Positions 1 through 7,643 of a stretch of DNA of 55,880 nt are shown in pieces. The stretch is from Planctomycetota bacterium (lineage in GTDB: Bacteria; Planctomycetota; Planctomycetia; Gemmatales; Gemmataceae). The notes under the pieces are model-generated. The model had not been told where the DNA came from. It did not search any database and worked only from the letters and a program-made list of their open reading frames with translations. The position numbers and the translations under genes are program-made. The stretch is from positions 1 to 55,880 of the forward strand of contig JAIOPV010000175.1 in assembly GCA_021413735.1 (NCBI GenBank). The letters run 5' to 3'. Each line of letters opens with the position of its first letter. Position 1 is the first letter of the stretch.

Positions 1-56
1 AATCGCGCGAGGAGGTTTTCGTCGGTCTCCGGATCTGGTGGGATGATGTCCAGCAC
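1..56 (-). CDS. possible 5' end of a truncated gene, product unknown
   Basis: A minus-strand frame is open from a possible GTG start at 56 to the window edge and reads about 18 residues, including DIIPPDPETDENLLAR. This looks more like real protein than shadow and recalls the N-terminus of planctomycete ECF sigma factors. A stop lies just upstream in the same frame and no clear ribosome binding site is visible. Too little is present to assign a function. Confidence 0.25.
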   Translation of the reverse strand, partial: MLDIIPPDPETDENLLAR

Positions 57-202
57 GGCCCTGATGCCTTATACGCTGCGGCTGAACCGGGCGTTCGCGC
101 TGCGGCTTCCGGATTCAGGGTATCACACCAATGGCCAATCGGCGCGGGGACGGGTAACCTTCAGTTCTTCCACCGATGCAACGATAAACCAAAGGAGATG
201 AC

Positions 203-688
203 ATGAGTCTGACCATTCGTCGGGCAACGCTGGCCGACGAGTCTGTTCTCGTTGAGTTCAACGCGGCGATTGCCTGGGAAACCGAACACAAGAAGTTGCG
301 AATCCCGGTCCTCACTGCGGGAGTGCGGGCCGTCTTTGAGAATCCCGCTCGTGGGTTCTACACCGTCGCCACGAATGAGGCCGGTGAAATCGTTGGACAG
401 ATGATGGTGACGTTCGAGTGGAGCGACTGGCGGAACGGCTGGTTCTGGTGGATTCAGAGCGTGTACGTTCGCTCGGATGCTCGGAGGCAGGGCGTGTTCC
501 GTATGCTGTATCGCGAGATGCAACGACAAGCGACCGCGGACCCCGAAGTGATTGGCCTGCGGTTGTATGTGGAGCGTGAGAACACTCACGCGATGGCGAC
601 CTATGCTTCACTTGGAATGACCGTGACGAGCTACGGAATGATGGAGGAGTATCCGCTGCCCGGCCGACCGAACGAGATCGAAGGCTGA
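203..688 (+). CDS. GNAT-family N-acetyltransferase
   Basis: This 161-residue protein is a single GNAT acetyltransferase domain, which moves an acetyl group from acetyl-CoA to an amine; the substrate cannot be told from sequence. The acetyl-CoA loop is recognisable around residues 89-100 in VYVRSDARRQGVFRMLY, followed by the C-terminal LYVERENTHAMATYASLGM segment typical of the family. The ATG is preceded by a strong AAAGGAGAT about 6 bases upstream, which fixes the start. It is monocistronic and convergent with the calpain-like gene downstream. Confidence 0.88.
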   Translation: MSLTIRRATLADESVLVEFNAAIAWETEHKKLRIPVLTAGVRAVFENPARGFYTVATNEAGEIVGQMMVTFEWSDWRNGWFWWIQSVYVRSDARRQGVFRMLYREMQRQATADPEVIGLRLYVERENTHAMATYASLGMTVTSYGMMEEYPLPGRPNEIEG

Positions 689-690
689 CG

Positions 691-748
691 GCGGCCACTT
701 GCGGCGGAGCATCCTCACACTTGGGAATGCGACGCCGCAAGTGGCTGC
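691..748. repeat. palindrome between convergent genes
   Basis: Arms of 16 bases (691-706 and 733-748) pair with one mismatch around a 26-base loop. The arm core is CCACTTGCGGCG. It lies 2 bases after the acetyltransferase stop and 7 bases before the end of the opposing calpain-like gene, so it may act as a bidirectional terminator. Other palindromes of similar design occur in this window. Confidence 0.7.
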
Positions 749-755
749 ACAAGAC

Positions 756-2282
756 TTACACGTTGGTGAAGTCGCCGAAGCTGATGGTGCCTGTCGACGC
801 AAAGATGTTGTTGATGCTGATGGTCACGTAGCCATCGTTCGGGTCCGCGTCGAAACTCCCACCACCATCAACTCCTGTCGGGTTCCGCAGGATTACTGAG
901 GTAACTGTACCCGTCGTGTCAAAGACCAAGCCCGTCAAACTGTAACTCTGGCCTCTCTCGAGTGTCGCCCCTCCGCCGACAGTGGTCACGGTCACGACAA
1001 TCGCGAACTTACTCGCCACGCCCTGTTTCAAAACGGTCCCCAACTGATCCGCGGTGGGGAAACTTGAAGGCAAGTTGTAAGCCTGAGTTGGGGCACCAAA
1101 CAGAGCGAAAGCAGTCGCGGGTAAGATTCCGGCTCCCGTACTGTTGTCAATCAACGTATACGATGGGTTCAAGTTACTCGAAGCCGTTGCGACTGCCTTC
1201 TCGATCACTGCAACCCACAGACTGTTATCGACCCCGACACCGGCGTATGCCGGCAGCACGTCGCCCGGCGTGCCGACAGGCAATTCGTTGTCCACGCGGT
1301 AGAACGTTCCGTTGAAGCGGACGCCGTAGGTTCCATCACCGAAATCCACGACATTCGTCTTGATGAGGTTCGGGTATTCCTGAATCATCGAGCCGAGGCT
1401 ACCGAGTAACCAACTGTCGTCCAGATTCAAGAAAGTGGATCCGAATCTCGAGAACGTGAACGACGTTTGGTTGATGTCGTTGATGGTCGGGCCGGCGCTC
1501 GGGAAGAGCGGTCGATTCGTGAATGTCTCATACGAATCCGACGTGGAGACCAACGCCGGGTTCGCGATGCGGTCGCCGGTGAGCGTGAGATCAGCTCCAT
1601 TGGCGAAGGCAGCCACCGGGCGGATGAAGTCCGTGCCATCGAGACCCGTCACGGATTCCTGAACACCATTCACGTTATCGACCCACGCGGTATCGGTTCC
1701 CGTTCCCGCATCGACCACATCGCGGTTCGTGCCATCAATGGAAACGAGGACATCGTCGCCCGCGCCGCCGGTGATCGCATCGGCACCTTGGCCGCCGATG
1801 ACCGTATCGTCCCCGTCCTGGCCATTGAGGACATCGTTTCCGATGCCACCGAAGATGAAGTCGTTGCCAACACCGCCATTGATCGTGTCGTCCCCGCCAC
1901 GCCCGTAGAGTCGGTCGTTCCCTGGGCCACCAATGAGAAGATTCGCGCCTCCGTCGCCGTCGAGGGTATCGTTGCCACCCTTACCATAAAGCTGCACGTT
2001 CACGCCCGCGTTGCCCGTGGAACTGATGGTGTCGTTCCCGAGACCGCCGAACACCTGCACGGCGTTGACCTGACTGCGAGAATAATTCCAGACCCTGTTG
2101 GTGTCGGAATCGCGGATCGCGACTGTGAACGGATTCTGAACCACGGAGACGTTGGAGTCATCGTTCGTGGTCTGGATCGTGAGAACCGAGTTGACCAATT
2201 GGATCGAGGCAACAGCGGGTACCTCGCGAGCCTCCAGTTGGACGACTTGAGGACGAAACGATTTCGGGTTTCCCGTGTCCAT
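756..2282 (-). CDS. calpain-like (C2) secreted protein with RTX repeats, catalytic residues replaced
   Basis: The 508-residue product starts at the ATG at 2282, just before the planctomycete extracellular motif VQLEAREVPAV; the frame stays open upstream but that extension does not look like protein. Residues about 75-190 hold glycine/aspartate-rich RTX-type calcium-binding nonapeptides (GGxGNDxL). The C-terminal half is a calpain C2 domain. The canonical GDCW motif is here DDSW, so the nucleophile is Ser290; the catalytic His position is Gln445 (ERGQSYSL); Asn467 is kept but NPW has become NPT. I infer a non-proteolytic calpain homologue, perhaps a calcium-binding or regulatory partner of the upstream paralogue at 2511-3845, which has the full triad. 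Confidence 0.85.
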   Translation of the reverse strand: MDTGNPKSFRPQVVQLEAREVPAVASIQLVNSVLTIQTTNDDSNVSVVQNPFTVAIRDSDTNRVWNYSRSQVNAVQVFGGLGNDTISSTGNAGVNVQLYGKGGNDTLDGDGGANLLIGGPGNDRLYGRGGDDTINGGVGNDFIFGGIGNDVLNGQDGDDTVIGGQGADAITGGAGDDVLVSIDGTNRDVVDAGTGTDTAWVDNVNGVQESVTGLDGTDFIRPVAAFANGADLTLTGDRIANPALVSTSDSYETFTNRPLFPSAGPTINDINQTSFTFSRFGSTFLNLDDSWLLGSLGSMIQEYPNLIKTNVVDFGDGTYGVRFNGTFYRVDNELPVGTPGDVLPAYAGVGVDNSLWVAVIEKAVATASSNLNPSYTLIDNSTGAGILPATAFALFGAPTQAYNLPSSFPTADQLGTVLKQGVASKFAIVVTVTTVGGGATLERGQSYSLTGLVFDTTGTVTSVILRNPTGVDGGGSFDADPNDGYVTISINNIFASTGTISFGDFTNV

Positions 2283-2510
2283 GCGAAGGTCATCCTGATG
2301 GCGGGTCACGATTGGTGTGGGGTGCGCTCGGTGCACAGTCAATCGTAACTGCGCCCCCTCCCCTGTCAAACGAACGGAGGTTCTCTCATGGCCCACTCAG
2401 CAGCGGTCTGGTGTCACCACCGGACCCCTCACCTGGCACATTCGGAAAACGAAGAACCGGCAGCAAACGATGCCGCCGGTTAGGTAATTCGTTTTAGTTG
2501 TGCAAATCGG

Positions 2511-3845
2511 TCACACGATCCCCCAATTTACTCGGCCGGTGCAAGCTGCGAGCGTTGCAACGGACACGGTAACCAGCCCATCGTTGACGTTCGAGTCGTG
2601 GCCTGCACCATCGACGCCCCAGGGGTTCCGAAGCGTTACTGTCGTCACGTTACCAGCCGCATCTCGTGTGAAGGAATAGACTTGGTACATGTGATCGCCG
2701 ATCAGAGGAGCACCGTTCGGGACATGGTTGAAGCCAATCGTCACCGCCGAGTAACTGTTCCAGGCAGTGTACATCGCGTTTCCGAAAGCGGTTGCGGACC
2801 CGAAACTACTGATCGCCTTATCCACGGTTGTGGTTGCACCGAAGGCCTTGTTCACATCAACCGACCAGCCGCCTTCGAGTGCGGCGTAGCTGTTCGAGGT
2901 GCCGTTCGCGACCCGGTACTGAGCATAGGCTTTCTCAGCGATCGCCACCCACAAGCTGCCTTGAACCCCGAGGTTCGCGGCCGATGGAGTGCTGAAGTTC
3001 TGCGTCGGCAGGTCAGCATCTTCGCGGTAGAAGTTGTTTCCGAGTCGCACGCCGAAGCTGCCGTCGCCGAAGTCCACCACGTTCCGCCGAATCGCGGTTG
3101 GGTTGTCGGTCGCGATCGCACCCAGACCCGAGAGCAGCCAGCAATCACCGATGTTGCCCTGACGGATGTCGGCATAGCTTGGGCCGCCAGTGGCGAACAG
3201 CGGGCCACCGAACCGCTTGAAGCTGTTGCCCGCCTCGAGTGCCGGGTCGGCGATGTTGTGCCCGTTCAGAACCTTATCGGCACCGTTTGCGAACCCTCCG
3301 ACGCGTTGAAACTTATCGCTGCTGTCGGAGGCCATCGCGGGGACGTTGGAAGTGGGCACCCAGTAGGCATCCGAACCGGCATCGCCCTGGAGGAAGTCCG
3401 CTGCGGTGCCGTTCAGGTCGATGAGGTTGTCGTTGCCGTTGCCGCCCCACATCTTGTTGTTGCCGGTGCCACCGACGAGCGTGTCGTTACCGTCGCCACC
3501 CATGAGCTGATTCGCCCCGTTGGCTCCCTTCAGGAGATCGTCGCCACCGTTGCCCCAGGCGTTGCAGTTGATGGAACCCGCGTTGTCAACGAACCGATCG
3601 TTGCCAGCTCCACCGACGAACTCGACCCGACTGACGCCGGTGTAATTCCAGGTTCGGCTCGACCCGCCATCGCTAATCTTGATGCTGTTCGCGGTGGTTC
3701 CGGCTGTCGCGGTGACGGCGGTGGCGTTGTTGTCGGTCCACACGGTGACGACGCCAGCGTTGAAGGCGACCGAGGAAACCGACATCATCTCGCGGCTCTC
3801 GAGGCCTTCGATGAGGAGCTTGGTGGTGTTCTTGTGGGCGATCAT
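2511..3845 (-). CDS. calpain-family (C2) cysteine protease with RTX repeats
   Basis: The 444-residue product begins with the planctomycete extracellular motif (LIEGLESREMMSV), followed by RTX-like repeats (GGAGNDR, GGDGNDT, GGNGNDN) at about residues 75-155 and a C2 peptidase domain. The catalytic triad is visible: Cys235 in NIGDCWLLSGL, His385 in IGDHMYQVYS and Asn407 in LRNPWGVDG. It should be a calcium-dependent cysteine protease at or outside the cell surface. The ATG at 3845 was chosen because the N-terminal motif follows at once. The gene lies 228 bases upstream of its paralogue in the same direction, so the pair probably arose by tandem duplication. Confidence 0.9.
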   Translation of the reverse strand: MIAHKNTTKLLIEGLESREMMSVSSVAFNAGVVTVWTDNNATAVTATAGTTANSIKISDGGSSRTWNYTGVSRVEFVGGAGNDRFVDNAGSINCNAWGNGGDDLLKGANGANQLMGGDGNDTLVGGTGNNKMWGGNGNDNLIDLNGTAADFLQGDAGSDAYWVPTSNVPAMASDSSDKFQRVGGFANGADKVLNGHNIADPALEAGNSFKRFGGPLFATGGPSYADIRQGNIGDCWLLSGLGAIATDNPTAIRRNVVDFGDGSFGVRLGNNFYREDADLPTQNFSTPSAANLGVQGSLWVAIAEKAYAQYRVANGTSNSYAALEGGWSVDVNKAFGATTTVDKAISSFGSATAFGNAMYTAWNSYSAVTIGFNHVPNGAPLIGDHMYQVYSFTRDAAGNVTTVTLRNPWGVDGAGHDSNVNDGLVTVSVATLAACTGRVNWGIV

Positions 3846-3985
3846 GGCGATTCCAGGTTTTGTGTCGTTGTTGTGTTGTGTTCGGGCTACACCCGCTTCA
3901 TGCCGGTGGGTGTAAACGGACTGACAGCGAAATTCGGAAAAAGTCGGACAATCGGAATTTGTGCCGAAAACAAGGGAGTTTTGAC

Positions 3986-5416
3986 GTGGATCGGGTTGCG
4001 GTGATTGGCGGCGGATTGGCCGGGCTGGCATCTGCGGCGGCACTCGCTCCGCGTGGTTTCCGCGTGACGGTGCTGGAATCTCGCTTGCGGCTTGGGGGCC
4101 GTGCGGGGTCGTTTACAGATCCCGAAAGCGGTCAGCTCGTGGACGCCTGCCAGCATGTGAGCATGGGGTGCTGCACGAACCTGGCGCACTTCTTCGCCAC
4201 GGTCGGAGTGGCGGGCTTCCTCGCTCCGCAACCTCGGCTTCACTTCGTGACGCCCGACGGTCGCCGGAGCGTCTTCAAGGCTGATCCGTGGCCGGCGCCG
4301 TTGCATTTGGGGCGAGCACTGCTTGGGGCGCACTACCTCACGCCAGCCGAGAAGTTGCGTGTCGCGTGGGGGTTCGCGGCTCTCTTGCGAGAGAAGCCAG
4401 ACGCCGACCCGCCGTTGCGGGAGTGGTTGCTGTCACATCGCCAGACGCAGCGCACCATCGACCGCTTCTGGGGCGTGGTTCTGGTGAGTGCGTTGAACGA
4501 AACCGTGGATCGGCTCGGGTTGAAGTACGCTCGCAAGGTGTTCGTCGATGGCTTCCTCCGGCATCGGGACGGCTTCGTGGTGCATGTGCCGACGGTGCCG
4601 CTTGGGCGGTTGTATGGCGACGAACTCCGCAATTGGTTTGCTCGTCACGGCGTGGAAGTGCGAGAGAACGCTGCGGTGCGGGCGGTCGAAGTCGAAGAAC
4701 CTAACCCCCCAACCCCCTTCCCTAAAAAGGAAGGGGGAGTCAGCAAATGCCCCTCTCCCCTTGGGGGAGGGGTTGGGGAGGGGTCTTGGGTTTCCGGGCT
4801 CGCGATGCGTGACGGAACCACCGTGAATGCCGACTGGTATGTTCTCGCGGTGCCATTCGAGCGGGTCGCGGGGTTGTTGCCGCCCGATCTCGTGGAACGC
4901 GAACCGTACTTCGGGAACATCCGCAAGCTGACGCCGTCGCCGATCACGAGCGTTCACATTTGGTTCGATCGCAGCGTGATGTCGTTGCCGCATGCAGTGC
5001 TCGTGGATTGCCTCGGTCATTGGGTTTTCAATCGCGGGGAAGTGTCGCCGGGTGAGTTCTATCTTCAGGTCGTGATAAGTGCGGTGCGATCGCTGCGTGA
5101 ACTCGGCCACGACGAAATCCGTCGCCGAATCGTGACCGAGTTAGGCTGTGTGTTCCCAGCGATTGGGCAGGCGAAGTTGCTCCGCTCGAAGGTGGTGACC
5201 GAACACACCGCGACGTTCAGTGCAGTTCCGGGAGTGGATCAGTGGCGACCGTCGCAGGCATCGCCGGTGGCGAATCTCATGGTGGCTGGCGACTGGACCG
5301 CGACGGGTTGGCCCGCGACGATGGAAGGAGCCGTTCGCAGCGGTTACCTCGCGGCTGAAGCGATTCTGACGCGAGCCGGTCGCCCCGAACAACTCGTGCG
5401 TCCGGATCTCCGCTAA
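3986..5416 (+). CDS. hpnE: hydroxysqualene dehydroxylase-like FAD-dependent desaturase (HpnE family)
   Basis: The 476-residue flavoprotein opens with the Rossmann motif VIGGGLAGLASAAALA and LESRLRLGGRAGSF, then the family segment DACQHVSMGCCTN. It ends with the C-terminal FAD motif MVAGDWTATGWPATMEGAVRSG. HpnE enzymes complete squalene formation in the HpnCDE route; no hpnC or hpnD is nearby, so a carotenoid-type desaturase remains possible. The start is GTG at 3986, with AAGGGAG 7 bases upstream. Residues about 239-270 come from an in-frame palindromic repeat (see 4700-4790) inserted between two strands of the FAD domain. Its 3' end overlaps the convergent pxpC by 4 bases. Confidence 0.82.
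   Translation: MDRVAVIGGGLAGLASAAALAPRGFRVTVLESRLRLGGRAGSFTDPESGQLVDACQHVSMGCCTNLAHFFATVGVAGFLAPQPRLHFVTPDGRRSVFKADPWPAPLHLGRALLGAHYLTPAEKLRVAWGFAALLREKPDADPPLREWLLSHRQTQRTIDRFWGVVLVSALNETVDRLGLKYARKVFVDGFLRHRDGFVVHVPTVPLGRLYGDELRNWFARHGVEVRENAAVRAVEVEEPNPPTPFPKKEGGVSKCPSPLGGGVGEGSWVSGLAMRDGTTVNADWYVLAVPFERVAGLLPPDLVEREPYFGNIRKLTPSPITSVHIWFDRSVMSLPHAVLVDCLGHWVFNRGEVSPGEFYLQVVISAVRSLRELGHDEIRRRIVTELGCVFPAIGQAKLLRSKVVTEHTATFSAVPGVDQWRPSQASPVANLMVAGDWTATGWPATMEGAVRSGYLAAEAILTRAGRPEQLVRPDLR
4700..4790. repeat. palindromic repeat inserted in frame in hpnE
   Basis: This G- and C-tract element is unlike the surrounding codons. It has one hairpin with 9-base arms (CCCCCTTCC / GGAAGGGGG) and a second pairing of CCCCTCTCCCC-type with GGGGGAGGGG-type tracts. 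It keeps the reading frame and encodes a proline/glycine-rich stretch beginning PNPPTPFPKKEGG. A related CCCTCTCCC / GGGGAGAGGG hairpin occurs between genes at 16560-16582. Confidence 0.75.
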
Positions 5417-6336
5417 TCATTCGCGAGGAAGACCGGTTGCCGTTCCGTGATTCGCAACCGGTGAAGCCACGTCTTCAGGAACGCGGCTCGTGAGTTCGCT
5501 GCGATCTCGGCTTCGATGGGTGAAACGCGCACAAATCTGACGCGATCACCGGGTCGCAACTGAGCGAGCAAGTCGAGGTCGGCGCGAATAACGTGTGCGA
5601 TCTTCGCGTAGCCGCCAATCGTCTGACCGTCCACACCGAGCACGACCGGCATTCCATCGTTCGTGATCTGCACGGCACCGGGTGCCACCGCTTCCGACAC
5701 GAGTTCGCCGGGACGACGGAGCAGGGGGGTTCCCTTGAAGCGAACGCCCATGCGGTTGCTCGCGGGGCTGACCTCATATTCCTGCGTGAAGAACGCCTCA
5801 TTTGTGAACCAATCGCGCTGCGGTCCGTCGAGTACACGCAACCGCGTTTCTGCTGACTGTTCACGCGCCTCAATTTGCAGCGAACGCCCCTCGATTCGTG
5901 CTGAACGACACATGAGCACATCGCCCGCTCGCACAGGTTCCAGCGAGGAACGACTTCCCAGAATCGCCGCCGACTCGAACCCGCCCGCAACGCAAAGATA
6001 GCCACGGCAACCGGTGCGTGTGCCGCCGACGCGCAGGATGTCGCCCGGTTCGAGCGTGAACGTCGTGCCGAGGGAAATTGCATGACCATTCACCGTGGAC
6101 TGAAACGCTGCACCAAACACGACGCAAGCCGTGGGATGACGTGCTTCGAGCGTCGGGCCCAACAACGTGACTTCCAGCGCGACCGCTTCGGGTGAATTCC
6201 CGACGAGTCCGTTTCCGAGCGCGAGGGCAACGCGATCCGCAGCGCCACCGAGCGGCATTCCAAGATGACGAACATTCGCCCGACCGCGATCGACGAGCAG
6301 CGAGAGCAGACCAGCATCGCGGACGTGAAGGCTCAT
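5413..6336 (-). CDS. pxpC: 5-oxoprolinase subunit PxpC (AHS2 / biotin-dependent carboxyltransferase-like)
   Basis: The 307-residue protein matches the AHS2/KipA family: N-terminal GLLSLLVDRGR and LGMPLGGAADRVALALGN, a central RGYLCVAGG, and C-terminal QITNDGMPVVLGVDGQTIGGYAKIA split across the usual barrel. In known systems PxpA, PxpB and PxpC together cleave 5-oxoproline to glutamate with ATP. The start overlaps the pxpA stop by 4 bases (ATGA), implying translational coupling. No pxpB (AHS1) lies beside it, which is unusual. The 3' end overlaps hpnE by 4 bases. Confidence 0.9.
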   Translation of the reverse strand: MSLHVRDAGLLSLLVDRGRANVRHLGMPLGGAADRVALALGNGLVGNSPEAVALEVTLLGPTLEARHPTACVVFGAAFQSTVNGHAISLGTTFTLEPGDILRVGGTRTGCRGYLCVAGGFESAAILGSRSSLEPVRAGDVLMCRSARIEGRSLQIEAREQSAETRLRVLDGPQRDWFTNEAFFTQEYEVSPASNRMGVRFKGTPLLRRPGELVSEAVAPGAVQITNDGMPVVLGVDGQTIGGYAKIAHVIRADLDLLAQLRPGDRVRFVRVSPIEAEIAANSRAAFLKTWLHRLRITERQPVFLAND

Positions 6337-7028
6337 ACGAACGATTTGATCGTGAAGCCGCGAGAAACCAGTGCCTCACGCACCGCCTTCGTGAACGCGA
6401 CTGCTTGCGGGTTGTCGCCGTGAACGCAGATCGTCCGCACTCCTCGCTCGGCGATGAGTTGCTCCACTTGTTTCACCGCTTCTTCGGGATCGTGAACAAA
6501 CGCATCGGGTTCCGTGCGGGGAATGAGCGAGCCATCGGGCCGATAACGACGATCCGCAAACCCCTCCGGCACAAAAGGGACGCGATCTCGGCACACTGTA
6601 GCGAGTTCCGAACCCGGCAACGCAACGACTGGCAATTCAAGTTGTGCGGCTGCGATCACGAACAACTCGGCGATGTGCCGATCACGGCACGCCTGGTTGT
6701 AAAGTCCGCCGTGTGGCTTCACGTATCGCACCTGCAACCCGAGCGCCGCAGCCATCGCGTAAAGCGCGCCGAGTTGGTACACGCACAGCGCCACGAGTTC
6801 CTGATTGCCGAGGGAGAGTTCACGCCGACCGAAGTGTTCGCGGTCGGCGTATCCCGGATGTGCCCCGATAACCACGTTGTGCTTATGAGCGAGGCCGAGC
6901 GTCCGGGCAATGTCACCCGGACCGCCCGCATGCAGACCACAACACACATTCGCGGACGTGATGAGGGGCATCAGTTCGGCGTCGAAGCCGGCCCCTTCAC
7001 CGAGATCCGCGTTCAAGTCGATTTGCAT
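6333..7028 (-). CDS. pxpA: 5-oxoprolinase subunit PxpA (LamB/YcsF family)
   Basis: The 231-residue product is a complete LamB/YcsF protein: MQIDLNADLGEGAGFDAELM at the N-terminus, SANVCCGLHAGGP, IGAHPGYADREHFGRRE and RYVKPHGGLYNQA. This subunit works with PxpB and PxpC to open the 5-oxoproline ring. It starts 12 bases after the dps stop and overlaps pxpC, so the three genes probably share one mRNA. Key Asp and His positions of the family appear intact. Confidence 0.93.
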   Translation of the reverse strand: MQIDLNADLGEGAGFDAELMPLITSANVCCGLHAGGPGDIARTLGLAHKHNVVIGAHPGYADREHFGRRELSLGNQELVALCVYQLGALYAMAAALGLQVRYVKPHGGLYNQACRDRHIAELFVIAAAQLELPVVALPGSELATVCRDRVPFVPEGFADRRYRPDGSLIPRTEPDAFVHDPEEAVKQVEQLIAERGVRTICVHGDNPQAVAFTKAVREALVSRGFTIKSFV

Positions 7029-7040
7029 GACGAAGCCCGG

Positions 7041-7526
7041 TCATCCGTGGAGATGCGCTTCAAGGAAGTATAGAGCCTGGTCGATGTCGCGGGAAATCGA
7101 AGTGAATAGGTCGGCGGTGTCCTTGTCGCCCAGCGCGTCCGACTTGTCGATGGCTTCGCGGGTCAACTTGCCGACGGCAGCATAGCGATCTGCCAGTGCT
7201 GCCACGACATCCATGCCTTTGTGCGTGTTCGCGGGGAACTCAGGCGTGCGACTTGCCGCCGCCGCGTGGCGAACAGTTCCCATCGCGACACCACCGAGGG
7301 CCGTGAGCCGCTCGGCGATCTCATCGACATGATCTTCCACGGTCTCGGTGAGTTCGTCGAACAACTTGTGCAGCGCGATGAAGTTCGGACCCTTCACGTT
7401 CCAGTGGGCGAACTTCGTCTGCGACATCAGATCGAACGTATCCGCGAGATGTTGATTCAAAAGAGCGATCAGTTTCTCACGCTTATCGGCGGCAATGTCG
7501 ATTCGGGTCGAGAAAGGCGTGCCCAT
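7041..7526 (-). CDS. dps: Dps-family ferritin-like DNA-protection protein
   Basis: The 161-residue protein carries the Dps ferroxidase signature: KFAHWNVKGPNF, then LFDELTETVEDHVDEIAERL, giving the His and Asp/Glu iron ligands shared between subunits. Dps dodecamers oxidise and store iron with peroxide and protect DNA. The ATG at 7526 was preferred over an upstream in-frame start because AGGA sits 8 bases before it and family homology begins there. It heads the dps-pxpA-pxpC run; a functional link between iron protection and 5-oxoproline metabolism is not obvious. Confidence 0.93.
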   Translation of the reverse strand: MGTPFSTRIDIAADKREKLIALLNQHLADTFDLMSQTKFAHWNVKGPNFIALHKLFDELTETVEDHVDEIAERLTALGGVAMGTVRHAAAASRTPEFPANTHKGMDVVAALADRYAAVGKLTREAIDKSDALGDKDTADLFTSISRDIDQALYFLEAHLHG

Positions 7527-7643
7527 GATGGGGTTCCTGTGATGTTGTGGGCGAACGAGATAGTTCAATGTATCGGGTATAGGACCGCAACTAACGTTGG
7601 TGGTGCAAGGTGTTCAATCGGTTTCCTCTATTGCTGGCCGCTT

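Noticed and set aside
1700-2050. Repeated short units resembling a tandem DNA array
   Set aside because: These are the codons of RTX nonapeptide repeats in the calpain-like protein, not a separate DNA repeat.
2598-4004. Open frame of 468 codons on the plus strand opposite the intact calpain gene
   Set aside because: It mirrors codon bias of the real gene, runs through the RTX repeats, and has no recognisable domain or ribosome binding site.
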